A stretch of 64,000 bases of DNA. Source: Beroe forskalii (taxonomy: Eukaryota > Ctenophora > Nuda > Beroida > Beroidae). A program made the translations under genes and the position numbers. The DNA lies in contig WFMF01000354.1 in NCBI GenBank assembly GCA_011033025.1, forward strand, positions 62,001 to 126,000, in the 5' to 3' direction. Of this stretch, positions 12,104 through 25,500 are shown in pieces (positions within the stretch are counted from its first letter, which is position 1; every line of letters starts with the position of its first letter). The notes beneath the pieces are model-generated. The model was not told the origin of the DNA. It saw nothing but the letters and a program-made list of their open reading frames with translations, and did no database searches.

Positions 12104-13458
12104 TTATAAAACTTGATTGACTTCTTTAAATTATCTTGTGCAGCTTGATAGGAAGGACAGTCAAGTGATGAGGCTTCGTGAGTGTGGCTGAAGGAGGTCT
12201 TTTCATTTTTGCAATTGATGCATGTTGGAACAAAGTTTGTTTCATCACAGGAAGTGCAGTCACTGGTCTTGTGCTCACCGGCACATTTAGCACAGACTGG
12301 TTTTGTTGCTCTGCATTTGTCTTGGTAGTGATGAAATTTCTGACAATTATTGCACCTCTTGATGTAGAAGTGGTCATATACATTGCAACTGTACATTCCA
12401 ATGTACACTCTGTTGCCAAGATGTTCAATGAATTTGCGAATTTCATTGCTGACTCTGATGCAAGCTTGGTACCTTTGACCATTTCGCTGTTCCCTGATGT
12501 ATAAGATGTCCAGAGTTGATCCTTTAACAAGAGATGCTATTTCATCATGCATTGATAAAATTTTCTCCTTGAGTTCATCAGGAGAGATATTTTCAATAAT
12601 ATTTGCAACTGAGATAGTGGGTAGCCTTTCAGGTGGTTGAAAAACTTTATGATCAGGGTGTAGTTCTTTCAATTTGTTGGTAAGCTTTTCACGGTCATCT
12701 GACTTTTCTATGACAAGCACATTTTCTCCAGATTTGTTTTTGTAACTTTTGTTAACCTGTATTTTGTTTTCTGTTACAATTTTCTCTAAGTCAGAATCAG
12801 TAACACTTGTGCCTGAGCCATTCATCTTAACAATAACAGGGGTTTTTGATTTGACTCTTTGCAGTCCTTCTTTGTCCTTCCATGGATTAGATTCTACCTG
12901 TGTGGGAGACTTGTTTATGGGTGGGTTAGGTACTGAAACTTGGCTGCCTTGTTTGACAATAATATCCTTAATCTGTGTCAAGCTAGATTCCATAGATTCC
13001 ATTTTTCTTTCCAAGGTGTGAACATGACTTTGTAGAGTTGCAGCTTGCTTGTGCTCATGATCAGTTAGGCATGGGTCACAGATAAAACAGAAGGTGCCCT
13101 GAAAGGAATCTTTCTTTTCCATACGCTTAGAAAAATGTTCCAGGTATGTTTTGTTACACAGCACATTTTCAGTTCCCCCATTATCCAAACGGCATATTGC
13201 ATGAAAGTTTTTATTACAGAATAAACAAGTAACACATTTATCCAATGCATCCTCATCTCCACAAGCTGAACATATGCCAAATTCATTTATGACAGTGGGA
13301 GAAGTACATGTAGTGTTACCTTTTCTTGACTTGGGAGTGGTGGGGTGAGGTTGCTTGGATGATAGTGGAGGTGTAGCAGGAGTTGGAGTTAGGTAGTGAT
13401 GAGGGGTGAGGTTGTGACTGATATCAGTCTCATTGTCACTATCTTCGGCTAGGACCAT
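12085..13458 (-). CDS. LINE ORF1 protein with PHD-type finger and zinc knuckles
   Basis: A 457-residue nucleic-acid-binding protein of a LINE, expected to coat the element RNA. I start it at the ATG at 13458, which has an ideal context (CCACCATGG); the frame is open four codons further upstream only from a GTG. Residues around 65-115 form a PHD-like finger (CSACGDEDALDKCVTCLFC, then HAIC and a later C..C). A heptad-like stretch follows (LERKMESMESSLTQI). The C-terminal third has cysteine-histidine knuckles (CNNCQKFHHYQDKC, CAKCAGEHKTSDC). PHD-bearing ORF1 proteins are known in CR1-group LINEs. The stop TGA overlaps the start of the ORF2 frame. No breaks were found. Confidence 0.85.
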   Translation of the reverse strand: MVLAEDSDNETDISHNLTPHHYLTPTPATPPLSSKQPHPTTPKSRKGNTTCTSPTVINEFGICSACGDEDALDKCVTCLFCNKNFHAICRLDNGGTENVLCNKTYLEHFSKRMEKKDSFQGTFCFICDPCLTDHEHKQAATLQSHVHTLERKMESMESSLTQIKDIIVKQGSQVSVPNPPINKSPTQVESNPWKDKEGLQRVKSKTPVIVKMNGSGTSVTDSDLEKIVTENKIQVNKSYKNKSGENVLVIEKSDDREKLTNKLKELHPDHKVFQPPERLPTISVANIIENISPDELKEKILSMHDEIASLVKGSTLDILYIREQRNGQRYQACIRVSNEIRKFIEHLGNRVYIGMYSCNVYDHFYIKRCNNCQKFHHYQDKCRATKPVCAKCAGEHKTSDCTSCDETNFVPTCINCKNEKTSFSHTHEASSLDCPSYQAAQDNLKKSIKFYNSKNML

Positions 13459-13600
13459 GGTGGAATGCACTCTCTAAACAGTGCCTGAAACAATAACTTG
13501 AGGACGAGAGGGCAGGGTTGAAACCACTGCACTTACACCAGCGCCTGATGCACTCCCACCAAGACTTGATATTAAAGTATTCCCTCTGCAACTAGCTCTA

Positions 13601-15519
13601 GTTGGTATTTATTCATGTTATCCAATTTTTAGGTGTGTAGGTTTGTATGGGGGGGGGGGGGAAGCTCCCTCAAATTAAATCCCTTATTGGAAATTTTTTA
13701 AATCCACTTGGGGGTTTAAATCAAACCTGCCAAAATTAAACTCCTATCGACACCAGAAATTAGTCTACCTTATGAGACATATTTAAAAGGTACGAAATTT
13801 GGGGATTTTACGAAAAAATCCCCATATTTTCGTTCCCCCAAAATTTCGATCCCCAAAATTATTTCCTTCAAATTAGTTAATTGCGGGTTTGTGATTTGAC
13901 TAACAATGCATAAAATATGGAATTCCCAGACAAATTTCAATAAGTATATCAGTGCAGAAGAGTTAAAAATATCTTAAATGCAGTAATTCCTAATAAAACC
14001 TCCTACACTCGACTCGATAAAAGGGATCTTGTACTGGAAATTCTACTACTTCGATCACCTCAGTAATATTGGCCTTTCTGAAGTTCTGATTTATTCCAAG
14101 GGCACTATGGACAGTGAACCCCCCCATAATCGAAACTAGAATTGCCTATAAACTTTAAAAATTCTAAAATAACTCACATTCATGTTTTCTGCTTCTTCAC
14201 TTTTACTGCAACCACTGTTACTCAGGCATATGTCTGATAAGCGTTGTGAATTCACCTACGGGAAATTTCATTGTGTCAATTTTAATTTCTATCATGTCAT
14301 ATTGTTTGCCCATGAAGTTGACAACAGTATGAAATTACCATTGGTATGAAATAAAGTGCGAAGTAAAGTTGACACCAGTGCTGAAGTATGTCTGAGACAT
14401 CAAGAGTGTTACTGGCTCTACTTAACCGGCCCTCTAGAGGCCTAGATTCAGAGGGCTGGTTAAGTTTAACTGCCCTCTAGAAGCCAAGAACTAGAAGTAG
14501 TTCAGCAAGATTGAAATTGCGTTTGGTCCTGAAGTTTGAACTTGAAATGAGGGCAACTAAGGTATGTAAGACACAGGTCTTACATGGCCAGTAAGGTAAG
14601 GCTTTCTTTTCAGGTAGCCACAGGCCCATCTTAGGAAAGTAGGATGCTCTGTTTTTTCGTCGTTCAGGTCCATTTTTTCGCTACAGAGCTACATGTGTCC
14701 ACTTGATCATGTTAACACAGGTCCATTTAAGACATCACAGGCCCATTTGATTTAATACAAGCCCATTTGAGACAGCACTGGCCAATTAGTTGATACATCA
14801 CATGCTCACCTGAGACATGAGAGGTAAGAATGAAATATAACAGCTGGGTCATTTGAGACATCACAGCTCAGGCCATTCATTGACATTGCAAGCCCAAAAT
14901 TTCACCGCCTCCGACTTCCTACTACCTATTTACCAAAAAACTTATCGGACATGGATTTCGAAATTAAGACAAAATTTAAACTTTACAAAATTAAACTTTA
15001 CAAAATTTAAACTTTACAACGCTACTTTATACAATCAAATTTGAGACCTGAAGATGTCGTAGAACGACGAAATTGATTGTCATTAAAGAACCACTTCGTT
15101 TACATTTGTATTTGTACCATTGAGTCAAAAGAGAATTAACAAACTACTCATCAATTTTAACAAAATTTCAAATGATGAAAAAGGTCGTTCTAGCTTTCTG
15201 GAGTTCTAGGATGCCAGCAACCATGAGTGGATCCAGGAAAGAAAAACATTAGATAAGCAATGATTATATACGAAAATTTAAAATCAGATCAGATCAGATT
15301 TAGATATGATCATCGTCGCGGTCAGCTGAGCGTTAAGGTCAGAAATGCTTTAATTAGTGGTGTCATGGTATTGGTATAAGTGTGTAGGGGAGGTGCTAGG
15401 TGTGAGGTGGGAGGCAGGCTGGCAGCTTGTTATATAAGTATGTAAGAGTGTATCAAGAACGAGATTGAGATCAGAAATATATACGGTATACCTAACCTTA
15501 ATTCTTTAGACTTTAATTG
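13601..15519. other. Intergenic, decayed repeats only
   Basis: The stretch includes a run of G (about 13650-13663), a decayed AACCGGCCCTCTAG inverted piece (14420-14470), loose repeats of GGCCCATTTGAGACA (14650-14870), and a short tandem of AAACTTTACAAAATT (14950-15020). No gene is seen. Confidence 0.5.
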
Positions 15520-16850
15520 GTATATACATCAACAGCAACTGCAAGGATGAATCCATTTTCTCACTTGCATATTCGAGGGAATAGCAATCATATCTGAGCA
15601 TCAGCAAGCAAGCATTCAAGGACTCAAGGAGCACAGATTAGCCATGAATGCATTTAATATAGTTAGAGGACACAATCTAGAAACTGAAAGTGGAACCTTA
15701 TAAGCAATGAATCAACAGCAACTGCAAGAATGAATCTGCAAGAATGAATCAACAGCAACTGCAAGAATGAATCCACTTTCTCACTTGCATATTCGATAGA
15801 ATAGCAATCATATCTGAGCATCAGCGAGCAAGCATTCAAGGAGCACAGATTAGCCATGAATGCATTCAATATAGTTAGAAGATACAATCTAGAAGTGGAA
15901 CCCTTATAAGCAATGAATCAACAGCAACTGCAAGAATGAATCAACAGCAAACTGCAAGAATGAATCCACTTTCTCACTTGCATATATCCGATAGAATAGA
16001 AATCATATCTGAATCAGCAAGCAAGCATTCAAGGACAAGAATGAATGCATTTATAGTTAGAAGATAATCTAGAAAATGAATGAAAAACTGGAACCTTTTC
16101 CAATATGAATCAACAGCATGAATCTTTTAATGAATCAATTATAACTGCAAGAATGAATCCACTTTCTCACTTGCATATTCGATAGAATAGCAATCATATC
16201 TGAGCATCAGCGAGCAAGCATTCAAGGAGCACAGATTAGCCATGAATGCATTTAATATTTATATAGTTAGTGATTACAATCTAGAAACTGAAAGTGGAAC
16301 CTTATATATAAGCAATGAATCAACAGCAACTGCAAGAATGAATCCACTTTCTCACTTGCATATTCGATAGAATAGCAATCATATCTGAGCATCAGCGAGC
16401 AAGCATTCAATTGGAGCACAAATTAGCCATGAATGCATTTAATATAGTTAGAAGATACAATCTAGAAACTAAAAATGGAACCTTTAAGCAATGAATCAAC
16501 AGCAACTGCAAGAATGAATCCACTTTCTCACTTGCATATTCGATAGAATAGCAATCATATCTGAGCATCAGCAAGCAAGCATTCAAGGAATACAGATAAG
16601 CCATGAATGCATTTAATACTTTAATATAGTTAGAAGATACAATCTAGAAACTGAAAGTGGGACCTTATAAGCAATGAATCAGCAGCAACTGCAAGAATGA
16701 ATCCACTTTCTCACTTGCACATTCGATAGAATAGCTATCATATCTGAGCATCAGCTAGCAAGCATTCAAGGAATACAGATAAGCCATGAATGCATTTAAT
16801 TTAGCAGATAGAAACTGAAAGTGGATCCTTATTATATAAGCAATAAATCA
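15520..16850. repeat. Tandem repeat, about 180-220 bp unit, 7 copies
   Basis: The phrase TCTCACTTGCATATTCG recurs near 15548, 15767, 15962, 16153, 16337, 16517 and 16698. Spacing falls from about 219 to about 180 bases because units differ by small internal indels and by duplication of GCAACTGCAAGAATGAATC. Minus-strand frames inside the units are not consistent between copies, so there is no sign of coding. Confidence 0.85.
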
Positions 16851-18734
16851 GACATTGGCTCCCACACCTTGAGACAAGTTCGTATTGAACTGGTAGCAAA
16901 TATGAACAATATTCTTTTGACTGCTAGATAAAATTTGATAGATGATTACAATAATAGCAAATCAACTAATGTAATTTAAGGGTACATTATGATTACTCAC
17001 AGCAGAATATGTCGAACTGGAAGTGGAACTTGGGTTGAACTTTGGGCATCCTAGCAAAAAATCATAGCAAAGATGAGTTTAAAGGTAACAAAAGAATTAA
17101 AATCAATTAATTATTACGATATCACAATTGATTGTTCGAAGCTAAGCTTACAAGTCAATGTATTAATACGAAAAATTCATATTCAAGATGCAGATTGAAG
17201 ATATGGAATTTTGTAGGTATACAACAATCAATAAATTACAGATACTAAGCCACTCATGTCAATTGCCAGGTTTCAAAACACGTAATAAAAAACACATATA
17301 TTCATTGTTTTACAGACATTACTGCAAAAATAACAGACACAATCAAATATGGCCGTCAGACAACACTAAATGTTGTGTTTCCATTAGCGAGGTCGGGCTT
17401 CTGCGCTTCGCGCGCGAGGGGCCAAACGCCTGGCAACATGCCACGTGGTAGCCACCTAAAGGTCGTGTGCGAGCGTCTGACATTTAAAGAATATGAATTT
17501 ACGTTGTCGGTAACGCGTGATTTTTATCCAATGCCGAATTTTCAAAAAAATATAGCTCAAAGTCAAACGTACGCGCGCGCCACCTTTTGTTCATCAAGGG
17601 TGCAACTGCAATGATGAATGACGCGCGCGGTGTGCGTTTGCAGTTTGGACCTGATCATGATTTGTCTGCCGTTGACAGACCCTCCCGAGAATCAGCACCG
17701 CGTCAGCGGCTGGCTTCCCCTAACCAGGGGTGTCGATACGACACCCCTATTTCTGGCTCCGGTTTTGTGCGTACGTGCGCGCGGCGCAAAACAATGCGCG
17801 GTGAGATTCAAACTATCGACAAACGAGATTTAGAGAAAATCCGCGTATTCATTGATTTGACATCAAAAGCCACGTCGATTTTGATTGTAATTCGGTAGAT
17901 CAAATTGACAATTAACAGATTGAAAACTTCATTCTCAAAGGAATTAAATATTTCATAACCTCATTACTACAGCATTTGCTCAAAAGTTTTTCATATCACA
18001 CCGATAAAAGCTTCATGGTTTTGAAATGCCGAGGGCAATTATATCTCTAGGTTGTTTTAATGCCTCTTATGCCACACAAGAAGCACAGGCACGCTGTGTT
18101 CATTCACAGTACCTTAATAAAATAACGAAGCAAAAGCCCTCATGGCAATATTTCAAACTATCCAGAAACCGAGAGATATAATGTTTTCAAATACAAGAAA
18201 ATAGCAGATGCAAGATGAGAACTTTCAAACAGTCAAAAGAACACAGAATTGCGTGTAATTCTATTGATGATCTCGGCCATAGCCCATCGAGCCAAATTAA
18301 TTAATATCAATAATCAACAAAGATGTGCGTTGATGTTCAACAATAAATAGTGCACACGGCACCCTACTAGCTCCCAGTGTTTTCACATCATGTCTGATAG
18401 TCTGATGGCACACATGGTACCATAAATGGCAAGGAACAAATGTCATGAATTCATGACATACACACCACAGCCTAATCTGCGTTGAGTTACTTTTCGGCGT
18501 TGACGTGTTTTTAGCGCCGCCCGCCCAGGGTTTTACAAGATTTGATGCACAAGCTTGTGGCATTGGTAAGACATAAGCTGTCCGGCGCCTTCCATACAAG
18601 TCAATATTTTCTCATTTTCTGTGACCAGTGGGGCAAATTCCCGGGAGTCGAACGATGCTCTGCTGCTTGTTACACACGGATCAGTGTTCTATGAATTATG
18701 TCAATTGACAGTCAAATCTTAAAATCTTGATTGC
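16851..18734. other. Intergenic with a GC-rich island, no gene recognised
   Basis: About 17380-17800 is clearly richer in GC and in CGCGCG runs than its surroundings. It includes the palindrome AGGGGTGTCGATACGACACC (17724 onward). Frames there are short and lack motifs. A similar GACACC/GTGTC palindromic stretch occurs at 37480-37560, outside the far end of the composite element. Confidence 0.4.
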
Positions 18735-19120
18735 TAAACTATTCTGTGCTTTACTAATTTTCGAGATATAAAGTCAAACGCAATAGGGAATACTGACGGA
18801 AATTGTTCAAAAATGACTAAAGTCGATTTTGGACATGTTGCCACCATTGAAATTTTCTGAAATTTTTCAGGGACGTTCATTTTATCATTTTCTTTCAGAA
18901 ACCACCAAGAAAATTGGGGGCTATGAGCTAATTTTCGAGATATAAGGTCAAACGCATGGAAATACCGACGAAAGTGGTTCAAAATGACAAAAAATCGATT
19001 CTTGGACATGTTCGCACCGTTAAATTGTCTGAAAATTTGTAGGGATGTTCATCTTATCATTATCTTTCAAAGACCATCAAGAAAATTGAGGATCCATGTG
19101 TTTTTATCGAGAAATAAGGG
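18735..19120. repeat. Tandem duplication with a period of about 174 bp
   Basis: ATTTTCGAGATATAA starts near 18757 and again near 18931, each followed by GTCAAACGCA and later by GGACATGTT. A third partial unit begins near 19096. The words resemble the module found in the foldback elements at 2.5, 33 and 62 kb, but this is a looser match. Confidence 0.65.
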
Positions 19121-19144
19121 CAATGTTGTACCACAGGAACATGA

Positions 19145-19514
19145 TGAAAATTAGTATCCATTAGTTACCATTAGTATCCGTGGTAACTGGGTGGATACTG
19201 GGTGGATACTGGGTGGATACTAAATTTCAGATTTAGTATCCACGGATACTAATGGATACTGGTGGCTAATTTTTCTAAAAATAGTATCCACCGTGGATAC
19301 TAAATTAGTATCCATTAGTTACCATTAGTTACCATCAGTTACCATTTAGTATCCACCCAGTTACCACGGATACTAAAAATTGCCGTTAGTTACCATTTAG
19401 TATCCATTAGTATCCACGGACGAATTAGTATCCATCAGTTACCACCACTTTGTAAAAATCAATTTTCGTGGATACTGGAGCCCAAATTTGGTAACTAATG
19501 GTAACTAATGGTAA
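19145..19514. repeat. Array of two short words, GTTACC and GTATCC
   Basis: About 370 bases consist almost only of AGTTACCATT and AGTATCCA(CC) and their complements, in shifting order and both orientations. It directly adjoins the left 83-bp inverted repeat, whose own outer part contains AAGTTACCATT. It does not occur outside the right end. Confidence 0.8.
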
Positions 19515-19597
19515 GCGCACAACAAGTTACCATTTCGGACGATATACGAAAATGATTTTGATCGACAAACCAGATTGATCGAAGTTGATCAAAGTGG
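19515..19597. repeat. Left 83-bp terminal inverted repeat (intact)
   Basis: It contains three TTGATC words in its inner half and AAGTTACCATTTCGG in its outer half. It serves as the empty-site record for the element at 32975-37359: the sequence reads straight through where the right copy is split. Confidence 0.85.
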
Positions 19598-22500
19598 TGT
19601 GTACTTCCAGTAATTTTATAGAATACATGAATCTCACGACTCACTGAGCTTATTGTATGAACTTGTAAAATTTACTTGGTGATATGAAGTGAGAAATATC
19701 CAGCAGAAGATCAGGAAGCAAGACTGAAGTATTGAAGTGTTGATCAGTTTCTGGGAGAACTGGATAACAACAGACAGGTTACGTGGGTTACTGTAACTTG
19801 CTGGTACAGGGAGGCAGAAGTCAATACACAGATATGTGTGTTGACTGTCTCGAGTGTAGGTGGTACATTGTGCTACTCCACTACTAAACAGCATCCCACA
19901 ATCTGAAAATACAGCATGGTTACACGGTAATTAGGTGGTTATTATGTGGTGAGATCAAGTCATATCCACCCAAGAGAGAACAGCTTCTTTAATTGAATTA
20001 AACAAGAAATCCATAGCAAATGTAATGTTTGTGATAGATCTAAATCTAAACTCTGAAATTAGTGTACTTCCAGTAATTTTATAGAATACATGAATCTCAC
20101 GACTCACTGAGCTTATTGTATGAACTTGTAAAATTTACTTGGTGATATGAAGTGAGAAATATCCAGCAGAAGATCAGGAAGCAAGACTGAAGTATTGAAG
20201 TGTTGATCAGTTTCTGGGAGAACTGGATAACAACAGACAGGTTACGTGGGTTACTGTAACTTGCTGGTACAGGGAGGCAGAAGTCAATACACAGATATGT
20301 GTGTTGACTGTCTCGAGTGTAGGTGGTACATTGTGCTACTCCACTACTAAACAGCATCCCACAATCTGAAAATACAGCATGGTTACACGGTAATTAGGTG
20401 GTTATTATGTGGTGAGATCGAGTCATATCCACCCAAGAGAGAACAGCTTCTTTAATTGAATTAAACAAGAAATCCATAGCAAATGTAATGTTTGTGATAG
20501 ATCTAAATCTAAACTCTGAAATTAGTGTACTTCCAGTAATTTTATAGAATACATGAATCTCACGACTCACTGAGCTTATTGTATGAACTTGTAAAATTTA
20601 CTTGGTGATATGAAGTGAGAAATATCCAGCAGAAGATCAGGAAGCAAGACTGAAGTATTGAAGTGTTGATCAGTTTCTGGGAGAACTGGATAACAACAGA
20701 CAGGTTACGTGGGTTACTGTAACTTGCTGGTACAGGGAGGCAGAAGTCAATACACAGATATGTGTGTTGACTGTCTCGAGTGTAGGTGGTACATTGTGCT
20801 ACTCCACTACTAAACAGCATCCCACAATCTGAAAATACAGCATGGTTACACGGTAATTAGGTGGTTATTATGTGGTGAGATCGAGTCATATCCACCCAAG
20901 AGAGAACAGCTTCTTTAATTGAATTAAACAAGAAATCCATAGCAAATGTAATGTTTGTGATAGATCTAAATCTAAACTCTGAAATTAGTGTACTTCCAGT
21001 AATTTTATAGAATACATGAATCTCACGACTCACTGAGCTTATTGTATGAACTTGTAAAATTTACTTGGTGATATGAAGTGAGAAATATCCAGCAGAAGAT
21101 CAGGAAGCAAGACTGAAGTATTGAAGTGTTGATCAGTTTCTGGGAGAACTGGATAACAACAGACAGGTTACGTGGGTTACTGTAACTTGCTGGTACAGGG
21201 AGGCAGAAGTCAATACACAGATAAGTGTGTTGACTGTCTCGAGTGTAGGTGGTACATTGTGCTACTCCACTACTAAACAGCATCCCACAATCTGAAAATA
21301 CAGCATGGTTACACGGTAATTAGGTGGTTATTATGTGGTGAGATCGAGTCATATCCACCCAAGAGAGAACAGCTTCTTTAATTGAATTAAACAAGAAATC
21401 CATAGCAAATGTAATGTTTGTGATAGATCTAAATCTAAACTCTGAAATTAGTGTACTTCCAGTAATTTTATAGAATACATGAATCTCACGACTCACTGAG
21501 CTTATTGTATGAACTTGTAAAATTTACTTGGTGATATGAAGTGAGAAATATCCAGCAGAAGATCAGGAAGCAAGACTGAAGTATTGAAGTGTTGATCAGT
21601 TTCTGGGAGAACTGGATAACAACAGACAGGTTACGTGGGTTACTGTAACTTGCTGGTACAGGGAGGCAGAAGTCAATACACAGATATGTGTGTTGACTGT
21701 CTCGAGTGTAGGTGGTACATTGTGCTACTCCACTACTAAACAGCATCCCACAATCTGAAAATACAGCATGGTTACACGGTAATTAGGTGGTTATTATGTG
21801 GTGAGATCGAGTCATACATCCACCCAAGAGAGAACAGCTTCTTTAATTGAATTAAACAAGAAATCCATAGCAAATGTAATGTTTGTGATAGATCTAAATC
21901 TAAACTCTGAAATTAGTGTACTTCCAGTAATTTTATAGAATACATGAATCACGACTCACTGAGCTTATTGTATGAACTTGTAAAATTTACTTGGTAATTG
22001 AAGTGAGAAATATCCAGCAGAAGATCAGGAAGCAAGACTGAAGTATTGAAGTGTTGATCAGTTTCTGAGAACTGGATAACAACAGACAGGTTACGTGGGT
22101 TACTGTAACTTGCTGGTACAGGGAGGCAGAAGTCAATCTGATAATGTTTGTTGACTGTCTCGAGTGTAGGTGGTACATTGTGCTACTCCACTACTAAACA
22201 GCATCCCACAATCTGAAAATACAGCATGGTACACGGTAAAATTTAGGTGGTGATTATGAAGTGAAATATCCAGTCATATCCACCCAAGAGAGAACAGCTT
22301 CTTTAATTGAATTAAACAAGAAATCCATAGCAAATGTAATGTTTGTGATAGATCTAAATCTAAACTCTGAAATTAGTGTACTCAGTAATTTGGATAGAAT
22401 AACAACAGATCAATCTGAGCTTATTGTATTACAAATCTATTTGTAAAATTTACTTGGTGATATGAAGTGAGAAATATCCAGCAGAAGATCAGGAAGCAAG

Positions 22501-25500
22501 ACTGAAGTATTGAAGTGTTGATCAGTTTCTGGGAGAACTGGATAACAACAGACAGGTTACGTGGGTTACTGTAACTTGCTGGTACAGGGAGGCAGAAGTC
22601 AATACACAGATATGTGTGTTGACTGTCTCGAGTGTAGGTGGTACATTGTGCTACTCCACTACTAAACAGCATCCCACAATCTGAAAATACAGCATGGTTA
22701 CACGGTAATTAGGTGGTTATTATGTGGTGAGATCGAGTCATATCCACCCAAGAGAACAGCTTCTTTAATTGAATTAAACAAGAAATCCATAGCAAATGTA
22801 ATGTTTGTGATAGATCTAAATCTAAACTCTGAAATTAGTGTACTTCCAGTAATTTTATAGAATACATGAATCTCACGACTCACTGAGCTTATTGTATGAA
22901 CTTGTAAAATTTACTTGGTGATATGAAGTGAGAAATATCCAGCAGAAGATCAGGAAGCAAGACTGAAGTATTGAAGTGTTGATCAGTTTCTGGGAGAACT
23001 GGATAACAACAGACAGGTTACGTGGGTTACTGTAACTTGCTGGTACAGGGAGGCAGAAGTCAATACACAGATATGTGTGTTGACTGTCTCGAGTGTAGGT
23101 GGTACATTGTGCTACTCCACTACTAAACAGCATCCCACAATCTGAAAATACAGCATGGTTACACGGTAATTAGGTGGTTATTATGTGGTGAGATCGAGTC
23201 ATATCCACCCAAGAGAACAGCTTCTTTAATTGAATTAAACAAGAAATCCATAGCAAATGTAATGTTTGTGATAGATCTAAATCTAAACTCTGAAATTAGT
23301 GTACTTCCAGTAATTTTATAGAATACATGAATCTCACGACTCACTGAGCTTATTGTATGAACTTGTAAAATTTACTTGGTGATATGAAGTGAGAAATATC
23401 CAGCAGAAGATCAGGAAGCAAGACTGAAGTATTGAAGTGTTGATCAGTTTCTGGGAGAACTGGATAACAACAGACAGGTTACGTGGGTTACTGTAACTTG
23501 CTGGTACAGGGAGGCAGAAGTCAATACACAGATAAGTGTGTTGACTGTCTCGAGTGTAGGTGGTACATTGTGCTACTCCACTACTAAACAGCATCCCACA
23601 ATCTGAAAATACAGCATGTTACACGGTAATTAGGTGGTTATTATGTGGTGAGATCGAGTCATATCCACCCAAGAGAGAACAGCTTCTTTAATTGAATTAA
23701 ACAAGAAATCCATAGCAAATGTAATGTTTGTGATAGATCTAAATCTAAACTCTGAAATTAGTGTACTTCCAGTAATTTTATAGAATACATGAATCTCACG
23801 ACTCACTGAGCTTATTGTATGAACTTGTAAAATTTACTTGGTGATATGAAGTGAGAAATATCCAGCAGAAGATCAGGAAGCAAGACTGAAGTATTGAAGT
23901 GTTGATCAGTTTCTGGGAGAACTGGATAACAACAGACAGGTTACGTGGGTTACTGTAACTTGCTGGTACAGGGAGGCAGAAGTCAATACACAGATATGTG
24001 TGTTGACTGTCTCGAGTGTAGGTGGTACATTGTGCTACTCCACTACTAAACAGCATCCCACAATCTGAAAATACAGCATGGTTACACGGTAATTAGGTGG
24101 TTATTATGTGGTGAGATCGAGTCATATCCACCCAAGAGAGAACAGCTTCTTTAATTGAATTAAACAAGAAATCCATAGCAAATGTAATGTTTGTGATAGA
24201 TCTAAATCTAAACTCTGAAATTAGTGTACTTCCAGTAATTTTATAGAATACATGAATCTCACGACTCACTGAGCTTATTGTATGAACTTGTAAAATTTAC
24301 TTGGTGATATGAAGTGAGAAATATCCAGCAGAAGATCAGGAAGCAAGACTGAAGTATTGAAGTGTTGATCAGTTTCTGGGAGAACTGGATAACAACAGAC
24401 AGGTTACGTGGGTTACTGTAACTTGCTGGTACAGGGAGGCAGAAGTCAATACACAGATAAGTGTGTTGACTGTCTCGAGTGTAGGTGGTACATTGTGCTA
24501 CTCCACTACTAAACAGCATCCCACAATCTGAAAATACAGCATGATTTTCAAACAAAATCTAAGTTTTAATGTTTTGGATTATTATCTGAAATTAGTGTAC
24601 CGCGCTCAAAATTATAGATATCCACGACATCTACTGTCCTTATTGTTCTTTAAATGAAAAATCAGATAAAGCATGGAAATCAAAGCAATCCTTTCTCTAC
24701 CGTGTCTTGAAATTTTCAGGGAAATGTTGTAAAGTAGAATTATCTCTCAAATGTCAACTGAAATTAGTGTATAACTGGCACTCAGGATAACGTAAAACAA
24801 ATCTGAAAACACTGTTTGATGCTCTCAGCGCCCCGTGCATTCCCACGGTGAATTCAAATCTGAAAATACAGCACGTATTAATTTCGTTGTTTGGGTATAT
24901 TTTGTCAGTTTCGTGAGTCCCGGTGAAAAAATGGTTTTATCAAATTTCAGCAGAAGATCCCAAGACTGAAATCATCATGAAACAGAAACTTAAAAACAGA
25001 CATATAATAATTAAACAATATAATAATTAACAGCCATTCGGACTAATTTTTTCTGAAAATCGAATCATGAGACGCAGCATTTGTGTACACAAATTTTGAA
25101 TAAAATGTGTCATTTTATTGCCATCTTGTAAAATTTACCGTTAGAAGCAAAATTTCCAGTAGTCCGAAAGACTGAAGTATTATGTGTCTGATCAGTTTCT
25201 GGCAATTTCAGACAGGTTACAAAACATCTTGGTCCACTTTTTATACAAAAAATGTGTGTACTGAAAAATACTTTGTGCAAAACAGCATTACACCCCTATG
25301 AAAATACAGCATGTTACACGGTAATTAGGTGGTTATTATGTGGTGAGATCAAGTCATATCCACCCAAGAGAGAACAGCTTCTTTAATTGAATTAAACAAG
25401 AAATCCATAGCAAATGTAATGTTTGTGATAGATCTAAATCTAAACTCTGAAATTAGTGTACTTCAAATAATTTTATAGAATACATGAATCTCACGACTCA

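Larger units (their letters stand above)
9000..13600 (-). mobile_element. CR1-like LINE, nearly full length but decayed
   Basis: Two overlapping open reading frames lie on the minus strand: an ORF1 protein with zinc fingers, then an ORF2 with apurinic endonuclease, reverse transcriptase and the usual CR1-type C-terminal region. The end coordinates are approximate. The 3' side carries a directly repeated segment (about 8962-8992 and 9000-9030) that may mark its tail. ORF1 is intact; ORF2 has several frame breaks, so the copy cannot move by itself. The clade is inferred from motif wording (FADD instead of YADD in the reverse transcriptase) and is CR1/L2/Daphne-like rather than L1 or RTE. Confidence 0.88.

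Noticed and set aside
18600-18665. A minus-strand GTTCGACTCC resembling a tRNA box B
   Set aside because: No matching box A, no closing acceptor stem and no five-base T-stem could be drawn, so neither a tRNA nor a SINE head is supported.
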